Below are positions 5,860-12,977 of a stretch of DNA of 33,062 nucleotides, one piece after another. This stretch comes from Microbacterium sp. Bi121 (GTDB lineage: Bacteria; Actinomycetota; Actinomycetes; Actinomycetales; Microbacteriaceae): the NCBI RefSeq assembly GCF_918698005.1, contig NZ_CAKKLJ010000015.1, forward strand, positions 1 through 33,062. The letters are read 5' to 3'. How positions within the stretch are numbered: the stretch's first letter is position 1; the number at the start of each line of letters is the position of its first letter. The notes beneath the pieces were generated by a model. The model was not told the origin of the DNA. It saw nothing but the letters and a program-made list of their open reading frames with translations, and did not search any database. A program made the translations under genes and the position numbers.

Positions 5860-7437
5860 ATGGCGCAGCCCGAGAAGTGGAGTTGGCAGGACCGGGCGGA
5901 GGGGTCGATCCCGCGCGGAACGGCGCTGGATCCGACTGTGGAGCCGGTGGACGGCATCCGCGCGTTCCCGACCGCGTACCTGCCCGATCGGATGCTGATC
6001 TCCGAGCGGTTGGACGGGGAGAACGGCGCATACGACCGCGACCTGCGTGCGCTGACCCAGGCCGCCGGTTCGTTCGGCTGGCAGCTGACGGTCGAGAAGG
6101 AGGACGTCGTCCGCGCCGGGCGCGGGGCTGGGATGCTGCCGGGGATCCCCGGGGTGCGCCGCGCCGTCCTGACCACGCCGGACATCCCCCGCGAGGGCGA
6201 GTCGCCGGTGCCGCCGGACGCCTGGCGCGTGCTGCAGCGGGCACGCCGTATCGTCGGCGGGCCGATGCCGAGGGCGAGTCTCGAGCACGTGCTGGCCATC
6301 GATCCGGTCGGACTGAACCCGTTCACCCGCACCAACCCGTTCACGCGGACGAACCCGTTCACCCGCACCAACCCCGTACGCGGTGAGGGCGCCGTCGGCA
6401 GCGACGACTACCTCGAGCCGGGTCGCGGAGGACGCCAGCCGATCGCGTGGATCGGGGCGGCGCCGACGCGCAATGAACTCGCAGACAAGCAGAGGCGGGT
6501 CGTCGTGGCCGTCCTCGACACCGGCTGCGGCGAGCACGCCTGGCTGCCGGGTTCCATCGTGACGCGAGGGATCGAGCTGGACGGCATCCCGATCGGACTC
6601 ACCGGCGACGACGACCCCGAGCTCTACCCCGACCTGTACGGCCAGCTCGACGGCGCGATCGACGCGGTCGCCGGGCACGGCACGTTCATCGCCGGACTGA
6701 TCCGTCAGACGGCTCCGGATGCCGACATCCTGTCGATCCGCGTCGCCGGATCTCTCGGCGTGGTGGACGAGAGCACCTTCCTCGAGGCCGTCGCCGGCAT
6801 CGTGGAGCTGCAGCGCCGCTTCGTCGAGGGCGAGGACGGCGGGCATCCGATCGACGTCCTGAACCTCTCGCTCGGGTACTACCACGAGACGCCGCTGGAC
6901 GGGCAGTTCTCCCTCGTGCTCCACGAGATGCTGCAGACCGCCAGGGCGCTGGGGACGGTCGTGGTCTGCTCGGCGGGCAACGACGCGATCGATCGCCCGT
7001 CGTTCCCGGCATCGCTGTGGGCGTGGCCGGGGGCAGACAACGGGCTGGTTCCGGACAAGCACCTGCCACTGCTCTCGGTCGGCGCGCTCAACCCGTCGCA
7101 GCGATCGCTCGCCCTGTTCTCGAACATCGGGCCCTGGGTTCGCACGTATGCGCCGGGGGCGATGGTGGTGTCGACGACGCCTGCGTTCACTGGGGGGACA
7201 CAGGCGGCGACGCGCGCGGACTTCGACGGGTTCGAGCGGCAGACCGTGGATCCGGACGACTACCGCGGTGGTTTCGTGGCATGGAGCGGCACGTCGTTCG
7301 CCGCTCCGTACGTGGCCGGCAAGGTGGCAGCGCTGCTGGGGACGCTGCCACCGGATGCCGGCGCTCCCGCTGCCGCTGTCCAGAAGGCCGTCGAGGAGGT
7401 GCTGGCGGCGCTGCCACCGGACGCTCCGCTGACCTGA
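5860..7437 (+). CDS. Cytoplasmic S8 subtilisin-like serine protease
   Basis: A 525-residue S8 peptidase with an intact triad: Asp220 in VAVLDTGCG, His273 in AGHGTFIAGL and Ser479 in SGTSFAAPYVAGK. Asn374 (VVCSAGND) forms the oxyanion hole. There is no signal peptide or membrane segment, so it acts inside the cell, unlike most subtilisins. Residues 1-150 form a separate domain not seen in secreted family members, joined to the catalytic domain through three NPFTRT repeats (residues 153-170). The ATG at 5860 is preferred over GTG 5839 because GAGGGAGAG lies just upstream. It is third in the sigma-to-CHAT run, 31 nt after the small protein gene. Likely substrates are the sigma's partner, itself, or proteins selected by the TPR-CHAT protein; none is proven. 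Confidence 0.9.
   Translation: MAQPEKWSWQDRAEGSIPRGTALDPTVEPVDGIRAFPTAYLPDRMLISERLDGENGAYDRDLRALTQAAGSFGWQLTVEKEDVVRAGRGAGMLPGIPGVRRAVLTTPDIPREGESPVPPDAWRVLQRARRIVGGPMPRASLEHVLAIDPVGLNPFTRTNPFTRTNPFTRTNPVRGEGAVGSDDYLEPGRGGRQPIAWIGAAPTRNELADKQRRVVVAVLDTGCGEHAWLPGSIVTRGIELDGIPIGLTGDDDPELYPDLYGQLDGAIDAVAGHGTFIAGLIRQTAPDADILSIRVAGSLGVVDESTFLEAVAGIVELQRRFVEGEDGGHPIDVLNLSLGYYHETPLDGQFSLVLHEMLQTARALGTVVVCSAGNDAIDRPSFPASLWAWPGADNGLVPDKHLPLLSVGALNPSQRSLALFSNIGPWVRTYAPGAMVVSTTPAFTGGTQAATRADFDGFERQTVDPDDYRGGFVAWSGTSFAAPYVAGKVAALLGTLPPDAGAPAAAVQKAVEEVLAALPPDAPLT
6316..6375 (+). repeat. Tandem 18-bp coding repeat (NPFTRT x3) in the S8 protease
   Basis: Three 18-bp units start at 6316, 6334 and 6352, followed by a partial fourth (Asn-Pro). 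Units 1 and 3 are identical; unit 2 differs by synonymous third-base changes (CGG/ACG against CGC/ACC). Synonymous drift with a conserved peptide suggests that NPFTRT itself is kept. It lies at the boundary between the N-terminal and catalytic domains. Confidence 0.9.
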
Positions 7438-7439
7438 CG

Positions 7440-7505
7440 GCACGGATGCATGACGTTCTGCACGGATGCCGGGAGACACGCCGCTCGATCGTCCTGCATC
7501 CGTGC
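7440..7505. repeat. Triplicated GCACGGATGC element between S8 and CHAT genes
   Basis: The 143-bp gap between the protease and CHAT genes (7438-7580) has no credible gene. GCACGGATGC occurs at 7440-7449 and 7460-7469, and its inverse GCATCCGTGC at 7496-7505. The inverted copy can pair with either direct copy (11 bp with 7440-7450, loop of 44; or 11 bp with 7459-7469, loop of 25), giving two alternative stem-loops. This could be a processing or attenuation site that sets the ratio of CHAT protein to protease. The rest of the gap is GC-rich with no other clear signal. Confidence 0.6.
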
Positions 7506-7580
7506 GATCTCCCTGCACCTGTTCCCGCCTCGGGCCGCCGCGGACTTCCGCGCGAGCGGCCGACACGGCATCCTGAACCC

Positions 7581-10049
7581 ATGGGGAACTCTGCGCGCGA
7601 GCTGTACGAACGCGGGCTCGCGGCGTCCAATGCGCAGCGCTATGCCGAGGCTCGACGCCTGCTCGTCCGCGCCGAGACCGCGGTCGACGACGCGGACCTT
7701 CGCGCGCGCATCGCCGGCACCCTCGCCTACGTGCTCGCCCAGACCGGCGAGCCGGCACGCGCCGAAGCGCTGTGCCGCGACGCTCTCGAGCAGGACGGCG
7801 TCAGCGTCGAGACACGCGCGATCCTGGCGGGCCAGCTCGGCGTGCTCTTCACCCGAGCCGGGCGCCTCGACGAGGCAGAGACCATGCTCTCCCGCGCGAT
7901 CGACGGGCTGGAGGGCACGGCGCAGGCGAACTGCCTCTTGAATCGGTCGCTCGTCCACATGCACCGCCGCGCCTTCGACGCTTCCACTGCCGACCTCGAG
8001 CGCGCCGTGGAGATCTACGAGAACGCCGGCGCTGCGGATGCCGCCGCCGAGGCCAGGCACAATCTCGGCTACACCGCCCTCCTGCGGGGCGACCTCGTCT
8101 CGGCTCTCGACCTCATGGCGCAGTCGCGTCCGGTGATAGCGGCATCCTCTCCCGTCGGCGCGGCGATGAGCGATCTCGACCGCGCCGAAGTGCTGCGTGA
8201 CGCCGGGCTCGTCGACGAGGCCGAACGCCTGCTCGAGAGCGTCGCGACCACATTCGGCGCGGCTCGCATGCGGCACGCTCGCGCCGAGGCCGAGTATCAA
8301 CTCGCCCGGTCGCTGCTGCGGCACGACCCGAAGCGGGCACGACGGGTGGCGAAGACCGCCGCCCGACGATTCCGCGCTCTCGGCGCCGAGAGCTGGGCGG
8401 CACGCAGCGACGCGATCCGGCTGGACGCCGAGCTGGCCGCCGGTGCCACACCGCCGGCGGCGGAGTTCGCCGCCACTGCCGGCGATCTGAAGCGCGCCGG
8501 TTTCCCGAACGAGGCGACGGCCGTGCACCTGAGCGATGCGCTGGCGGCCGTCCGCCGCGGCGACCCGGTACGCGCCATCCGGCTGCCTGCCGACGCCGCG
8601 ACCCCGCTGCGCCTCCGCGCCGCCGAGGTCCGTGCCGTTCGCGCGCGCTCGCGCTCCCGGCACACGGAGTCCCGCCGTCACGCCGCGGAGGGCCTGGACG
8701 TACTCTCCGACTGGCAGCGCTCGTTCGGCGTGCTCGACCTTCAGGCATCCCTTGCGATGCACGGAACCAGTCTCGTGTTCGCCGGTCTGGCCGCCGCAGG
8801 TCGGAGCGGTGATCCGGAGGTCCTCTTCGACTGGTCGGAGCGCGCGCGACACCTCAGCCAGCAGGTCGCCCCTGTTCGCCCTCCGCACGACAGCGAGCAC
8901 GCCGCCGACCTCGGCGAACTGCGGATGCTGCGTGCCGACCTCACCGGCCAGGAGTGGGCGACGCATCCGCGTGTCAGACAGCTGCGCGACCGCGTCCGCG
9001 AGCACCAGTGGACGGCGACCGGCGCCGGTGACACCCGGCCGCGCATCGCCCTGACGGCCCTGCAGGGTGAGCTCGGACGCGAACGCCGCGACGGCGCCCA
9101 GCCGGAGTTCGGCGAGGATGCCGGCACTGCCGCCCTCTCGTTCGTGTTCACCGGCGACGCCATGTCGTGCGTGGCCACCACGGCCGCTGACAGCACGATC
9201 GTCACGCTCGACCGTCCCGCGATCGCAGCCGCGGCGGACGGCCTCCGTGCCGACCTCGACGTGTCGGCGTCGATCCGCAGCGGGCCGATGGCCGCGATCG
9301 TCGCGCGCGCCTTGGCCGAGCGGATGCAGCGCCTCGATGACCTGCTGCTCGGGCCGATCCGTGCGATCATCGGCGGCCGACGCGTCGTCCTCACCACCCC
9401 TGGCATCCTCGCCGGCATCCCCTGGGCGATGCTGCCGACGATGGCCGGGCGCCCGTTCACCGTGGCGACGTCGATGTCGCGGTGGGCGCAGGAGCGCCAC
9501 ACCCCTCGCACGCTGCGGACTGCGGGTTTCGCCGCCGGCCCTCGTGTGCTTCGCGGAGTCGACGAGGTGCGCACCGCGGCATCCGTCTGGAGAGAGGCGA
9601 CCGTGCTGACGGGCGATGACGCGCGCGTGGATGCCGTGACCGCGCTCGCGGCAGACGTCGATGCGCTGCACATCGCGGCCCACGGTCGGCACGCCGCCGA
9701 CAACCCGCTGTTCGCCGGTTTCGAGCTCGCCGACGGCTCCCTGTTCGGCTACGACGTCGACCTCATCCCCCGCGTTCCAGACACGGTCGTGCTGTCGGCG
9801 TGCGAGCTCGGCCGGTCATCGGTGCGCTGGGGCGAAGAGGCGTTGGGGATGACGCGGGTCTGGCTGCACGCCGGAACCCGCAGCGTGATCGCCGCCCCCG
9901 CTCTCGTCCCGGACGATGTCGCCGGCGAACTGCTCGGTGCACTGCACACCGGTCTCAGTGCCGGCCGATCGCCGTCGGCGGCGCTGGCCGCGGCATCCGT
10001 TCAGACCGGACTGCACACGCCGTTCCAGTGCCACGGAACCGGCTTCTGA
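7581..10049 (+). CDS. TPR-CHAT domain protein (caspase/separase-like)
   Basis: An 822-residue cytoplasmic protein. Residues about 8-300 are tetratricopeptide-like helical pairs (for example YERGLAASNAQRYAEARRLL, then QLGVLFTRAGRLDEAETMLS and RHNLGYTALLRGDLVSALDL). A less regular helical middle follows. A C-terminal CHAT domain (about 560-820) carries the catalytic dyad His701 in HIAAHGRHAADNP and Cys741 in VVLSACELG, both intact, with the preceding strand GVDEVRTAASVWREATVLTG typical of the family. Known CHAT proteins are clan CD cysteine peptidases that need an activating partner. ATG at 7581 starts just before the first TPR helix; no strong ribosome site is visible. It is the last gene of the module and may sense a partner through the TPR part and activate the subtilase or the sigma partner (inference). 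Confidence 0.9.
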   Translation: MGNSARELYERGLAASNAQRYAEARRLLVRAETAVDDADLRARIAGTLAYVLAQTGEPARAEALCRDALEQDGVSVETRAILAGQLGVLFTRAGRLDEAETMLSRAIDGLEGTAQANCLLNRSLVHMHRRAFDASTADLERAVEIYENAGAADAAAEARHNLGYTALLRGDLVSALDLMAQSRPVIAASSPVGAAMSDLDRAEVLRDAGLVDEAERLLESVATTFGAARMRHARAEAEYQLARSLLRHDPKRARRVAKTAARRFRALGAESWAARSDAIRLDAELAAGATPPAAEFAATAGDLKRAGFPNEATAVHLSDALAAVRRGDPVRAIRLPADAATPLRLRAAEVRAVRARSRSRHTESRRHAAEGLDVLSDWQRSFGVLDLQASLAMHGTSLVFAGLAAAGRSGDPEVLFDWSERARHLSQQVAPVRPPHDSEHAADLGELRMLRADLTGQEWATHPRVRQLRDRVREHQWTATGAGDTRPRIALTALQGELGRERRDGAQPEFGEDAGTAALSFVFTGDAMSCVATTAADSTIVTLDRPAIAAAADGLRADLDVSASIRSGPMAAIVARALAERMQRLDDLLLGPIRAIIGGRRVVLTTPGILAGIPWAMLPTMAGRPFTVATSMSRWAQERHTPRTLRTAGFAAGPRVLRGVDEVRTAASVWREATVLTGDDARVDAVTALAADVDALHIAAHGRHAADNPLFAGFELADGSLFGYDVDLIPRVPDTVVLSACELGRSSVRWGEEALGMTRVWLHAGTRSVIAAPALVPDDVAGELLGALHTGLSAGRSPSAALAAASVQTGLHTPFQCHGTGF

Positions 10050-10065
10050 ACTTTTTCCGCACCGG

Positions 10066-10105
10066 ATGTATCAGAACGGCCCCGGCGCGCTCTTGATCAT
10101 CGGAA
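10066..10105 (+). promoter_or_regulatory. Candidate ECF promoter, copy 2 of the repeated motif
   Basis: ATGTATCAGAA at 10066-10076 repeats 4715-4725 exactly, 16 nt after the CHAT stop codon. It is followed by a spacer ending GCGCTC and then TTGATCATC. It points into a gene-free stretch, so if active it would make a short non-coding transcript or an antisense to the chorismate mutase gene. Alternatively the two copies are direct repeats marking the ends of an inserted cassette. Confidence 0.35.
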
Positions 10106-10106
10106 G

Positions 10107-10250
10107 GTGTCACGCCGATGCCCCGACCCGGGGCATGAGGGAGGCGCGGTCGCGATGGGGATGCGTAGGGGTACGCAGCGGCAGACACCGACTACTCAGG
10201 AGGGCGTCGCGGATGCATCCACGGCGCCCTCCGCCATGCGCGGCCGTCAC
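10107..10250 (+). other. Gene-free stretch with three successive hairpins
   Basis: The 240-bp gap between the CHAT stop and the chorismate mutase stop has no credible ORF. It contains a perfect 8-bp stem with a 3-nt loop (10118-10125 with 10129-10136), a perfect 6-bp stem closed by GGGG (10162-10167 with 10172-10177), and an 8-bp stem (10199-10206 with 10225-10232) enclosing the palindrome GGATGCATCC at 10211-10220. Any of these could end the module's transcript. Together with the upstream motif copy they could also be a small structured RNA. Confidence 0.45.
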
Positions 10251-10285
10251 CGCTCTCGCCCTTCGACAGGCTCAGGGAGCGAGCG
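10251..10285. repeat. REP-like intergenic element, CCCTTCGACAGGCTCAGGG type
   Basis: CCCTTCGACAGGCTCAGGGA at 10259-10278, flanked by CGCTC (10251) and GAGCG, can fold as an imperfect stem-loop. I know this sequence (or its complement, CCTGAGCCTGTCGAAGG) as a short intergenic repeat seen widely in high-GC genomes. Here it lies immediately downstream of the chorismate mutase stop on the minus strand and could serve as its terminator. One copy was noticed in the window. Confidence 0.6.
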
Positions 10286-10289
10286 ACGC

Positions 10290-10589
10290 TCAACGGCCTT
10301 CGGCGGCCTCGGTGTGGTGGCGGATGACCTCGGCGACGACGAAGTTGAACCACTTCTCGGCGAACTCGGGGTCGAGGTGCGCGGTCTCGGCAAGCGCTCG
10401 CAATCGCGCGACCTGCTGCTCCTCGCGGGCGGGGTCGGACGGCGGCATCGCGTGCTCGGCCTTCAGGACGCCGACCTGCTGCGTCGCTCGGAATCGCTCG
10501 GCGAGCATGTAGATCAGGGCGGCATCGATGTTGTCGATCGTGCCGCGCAGGCGCAGCAGTTCTGCGCGGGCGTCCTCGGCGTCGGTCAT
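10290..10589 (-). CDS. Chorismate mutase, AroQ type
   Basis: A 99-residue all-helical enzyme that converts chorismate to prephenate in phenylalanine/tyrosine synthesis. The first helix has ELLRLRGTIDNIDAALIYML, matching the AroQ pattern LRxxIDxIDxxLxxLLxxR, then RFRATQQVGVLKAEHAMPPS with the conserved Lys, and REEQQVARL before the last helix (FAEKWFNFVVAEVIRHH). It is stand-alone, with no prephenate dehydratase or dehydrogenase domain. The length fits intracellular monofunctional enzymes and there is no signal peptide. A GGGAG ribosome site precedes the ATG. It is divergent from the PerM-family gene and not in an aromatic operon. Confidence 0.88.
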   Translation of the reverse strand: MTDAEDARAELLRLRGTIDNIDAALIYMLAERFRATQQVGVLKAEHAMPPSDPAREEQQVARLRALAETAHLDPEFAEKWFNFVVAEVIRHHTEAAEGR

Positions 10590-10669
10590 GGCTCTCCCTG
10601 TTCGTCAGCGGTGAGGCTGTTCGTCGGCGCTTAAGACGATATCGCGCGGCCGCACTCTAGAGTTGGCGC

Positions 10670-11941
10670 ATGAGCTCCGACCTGCCCGCGGCACCCGACG
10701 ATTCGCCCACCCCGGACGGCGCGCCGGTGCCTCCTGAGGCGAAGAACGCCGAGGCGACCGCAGCGCCGACCTCGCGAGCGGATGCCGCCTCGAAGACCGC
10801 GACGAAGGCCAAGAAGGCCAAGCGTCCTGAGCCGGAGGACCCGCCCCTCACCCCCAAACCCGTCGTCGAGCCGCAGCCGTCGTCGCGGTCGTTCTGGACG
10901 CGGATCGACAAGCCCTTCGTCTTCGGCTTCCTGGTCACGCTCGGCGGGCTGGCCGCCATCCTGCTCGGGCTGGCACTGTCGAACCTGTCGACGGTCATCA
11001 TCTACATCGCCCTCGCGCTGTTCGCAGCGCTCGGCCTCGACCCTGCCGTCCGATTCCTCGAGCGTCGCGGACTCGGCCGAGGGTGGAGTGTGCTCGTCGT
11101 GCTCATCGCCCTGATCGCCGTGCTCGCACTCATCCTCTGGCTCATCATCCCGGTGGTCGTCGAGCAGATCACGCTGTTCGTGAAGAGCGTGCCTGGCCTC
11201 ATCAGCGACTTCACGAGCAGCGACATCTACCGCACGCTGGAAGCCCAGTTCGGCGACCAGTTCGAGGATCTCGTCGGCGACGTGCAGGGGTTCCTCTCCG
11301 ACCCGGGCAACATCGCGGTCATCGGCGGCGGAGCCCTCCAGGTCGGAGCATCCATCGCGAACGCCATCTCAGGCGTCGTGATCGTGCTCGTGCTCGTCAT
11401 CTACTTCGTCGCGACCCTGCCCGGCATCAAGCAGGCCATGCTGCGCCTGGTCCCGGCTCGCGACCGCGCCAACACCGAGATCATCACCGACCAGATCACG
11501 GACTCCGTCGGCGGGTACGTCATGGGAATGGTGACGCTGGCGTTCATCAACGCCCTCGTCGTGCTGCTGCTCTACACGGTGATGGGGCTGCCCTTCCCGC
11601 TGCTGCTGGCCGTGGTGGCGTTCCTGATCACGCTGATCCCGCTGGTCGGATCGCTGATCTTCTGGGTGATCGGCACCGGCATCGCCCTGTTCGCCGATCC
11701 GATCCTCGCGCTCGTGTTCGCCGTCATCTACCTGATCTACATGCAGCTGGAGTCGTACTTCCTCACCCCGCGCGTGATGAACCGGGCGATCTCGATCCCC
11801 GGCTCGCTCGTGGTCATCGGCGCTCTCGTCGGAGGCACCCTGCTCGGCCTGCTCGGAGCCCTCGTCGCCGTGCCGGTCACGGCATCCATCCTGATCATCA
11901 TCAAGAAGGTCTGGATCCCTCGCCAGGACTCCCGGGTCTGA
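10670..11941 (+). CDS. AI-2E transporter (PerM/YdiK) family membrane protein
   Basis: A 423-residue membrane protein. Residues 1-75 are a polar Pro/Ala/Lys-rich cytoplasmic tail (ASKTATKAKKAKRPEPEDPP) of low complexity. The rest has about eight hydrophobic segments in the family order: two N-terminal pairs, a long amphipathic stretch (EQITLFVKSVPGLISDF to GDVQGFLSD) and the conserved C-terminal core with LIPLVGSLIFWV, QLESYFLTPRVMNRAISIPG and LLGLLGALVAVPVTASILII. The family includes AI-2 exporters, Na+/H+ antiporters and many members of unknown role, so the substrate is open. A -10-like TAGAGT (10658-10663) is 6 nt before the ATG, suggesting a leaderless mRNA. Confidence 0.88.
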   Translation: MSSDLPAAPDDSPTPDGAPVPPEAKNAEATAAPTSRADAASKTATKAKKAKRPEPEDPPLTPKPVVEPQPSSRSFWTRIDKPFVFGFLVTLGGLAAILLGLALSNLSTVIIYIALALFAALGLDPAVRFLERRGLGRGWSVLVVLIALIAVLALILWLIIPVVVEQITLFVKSVPGLISDFTSSDIYRTLEAQFGDQFEDLVGDVQGFLSDPGNIAVIGGGALQVGASIANAISGVVIVLVLVIYFVATLPGIKQAMLRLVPARDRANTEIITDQITDSVGGYVMGMVTLAFINALVVLLLYTVMGLPFPLLLAVVAFLITLIPLVGSLIFWVIGTGIALFADPILALVFAVIYLIYMQLESYFLTPRVMNRAISIPGSLVVIGALVGGTLLGLLGALVAVPVTASILIIIKKVWIPRQDSRV

Positions 11942-11964
11942 ACCCGGAGGTCAGGGCTGCACGG

Positions 11965-12023
11965 TTCAGGTCGCGATCTCTGCCGGTAAGCGGCGGCCAG
12001 AACGGCAAGAATCGCGACCTGAA
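11965..12023. terminator. Bidirectional terminator between perM-like gene and the ABC operon
   Basis: A perfect 13-bp inverted repeat pairs TTCAGGTCGCGAT (11965-11977) with ATCGCGACCTGAA (12011-12023), with a further inner pairing TGCCG/CGGCA inside the loop. It fills the 93-bp gap between two convergent genes, so it can stop transcription from both sides. Confidence 0.8.
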
Positions 12024-12034
12024 TCGGAGTGCTG

Positions 12035-12955
12035 TCAGATCAGGCCCTTGTCGGTGAGCCATTCCTCGGCGATGTCCTCCGGCGACATCTGGTCGACCGT
12101 GCTCTGCACACCGAGCGCGACGAGGTCGTCGACGCTCAGCTCGGCGCTGACGCCGTTGATGACATCGGCGATCTCGTCGGCGACGTCGCTCGAGGCGATC
12201 GGCACGACGTTCGACGCGAGGATCAGGCTCTCGGGGTCTTCGAGCGCGACGATGTCCTCGGTCTGGAACCGGGGGTCGGCCGAGTAGATGTCGGCAACCT
12301 GGATCTCGTCGGCCAGCAGCGCGTCGAACGTGGTGTCGCCCGTAGCCGAGAACGCGAGGTCGAGGCCGTAGACGCTCTTCGCGCCGGCGGGTCCGTACGG
12401 ACGCTGCTCGAGCTCGGGAGCACCGCCGAGGGTCACCGTTCCGTCGACCTTCGAGAGGTCGGCGATCGAGGTGAGGCCGTTCGCGTCGGCGAACGCCTTG
12501 GTCACCGTGTAGGTGTCCTGGTCGCTGGCCTCGGCGTAGTCGAGCGCCGTGAGGCCGTCGGGAAGCGCGTCCTGCAGAGCCGCGTAGACGTCGTCCGAGC
12601 TGGTCGCATCGGAGCTGTCGTCGTAGTACTGGAGCAGGTTTCCGGTGTACTCGGGGAACAGATCGATCGCCCCGGACTCGACATCGGGCATGTACGCGTC
12701 GCGCTGCCCGATGTTGAACTGGCGGTCGACCGTGAAGCCCGCGCCCTCCAACGCCTGAGCGTAGATCTCGGCGACGATCTCGTTGGAGTAGTAGGCCTGC
12801 GATCCGACGACGATCGTGTCGGACGCGCCGTCACCGGAGGAATCGTCGGAGGGAGCGTCGAGCGGATTGCTGCTCGCGCAGCCGGCGAGGACGAGCGCCG
12901 CTGACAGGGCGACTCCCGTCGCGAGAGCGAGGCGTGACTTGCGTGCGTTGAACAT
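12035..12955 (-). CDS. Compatible-solute ABC transporter, substrate-binding lipoprotein (OpuCC/ProX-like)
   Basis: A 306-residue lipoprotein. The signal peptide ends in the lipobox LAGC with Cys26, followed by an acidic Ser/Asp linker. The OpuAC-type binding fold begins at TIVVGSQAYYSNEIVAEIYA and continues with FNIGQRDAYMPDVESGAIDL and FPEYTGNLLQYY, the segment that in this family holds aromatic residues of the ligand cage. It binds glycine betaine, choline, carnitine or a related solute outside the membrane. It is the last gene of the four-gene operon that starts at 15254, 22 bp after the second permease gene. Which solute it binds cannot be read from the sequence. Confidence 0.88.
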   Translation of the reverse strand: MFNARKSRLALATGVALSAALVLAGCASSNPLDAPSDDSSGDGASDTIVVGSQAYYSNEIVAEIYAQALEGAGFTVDRQFNIGQRDAYMPDVESGAIDLFPEYTGNLLQYYDDSSDATSSDDVYAALQDALPDGLTALDYAEASDQDTYTVTKAFADANGLTSIADLSKVDGTVTLGGAPELEQRPYGPAGAKSVYGLDLAFSATGDTTFDALLADEIQVADIYSADPRFQTEDIVALEDPESLILASNVVPIASSDVADEIADVINGVSAELSVDDLVALGVQSTVDQMSPEDIAEEWLTDKGLI

Positions 12956-12977
12956 GATGTTCCTCTCTGGTGGGGAG

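Noticed and set aside
6316..6375. CRISPR-like array from the 18-bp repeats (also 24997-25068)
   Set aside because: Units are head-to-tail with no spacers and lie in frame inside protein-coding genes.
4715..10076. Insertion of the sigma/S8/CHAT module by a recent mobile element
   Set aside because: Apart from the 11-bp repeat there is no integrase, transposase, tRNA target or base-composition change, so recent transfer is not supported; kept only as an alternative explanation of the repeat.
10066..10290. A possible small protein starting at the second ATGTATCAGAA copy (MYQNGP...)
   Set aside because: It resembles the first residues of the long sigma reading only because the DNA motif is repeated; the rest is Arg/Ser-rich without a ribosome site and overlaps the REP-like element.
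12029..12904. Long + strand ORF opposite the OpuCC-like binding protein (and similar long + ORFs at 13679-14998 and 15326-16987)
   Set aside because: High-GC shadow ORFs rich in Arg, Gly, Asp and Val; the minus-strand products have complete family motifs and operon spacing.
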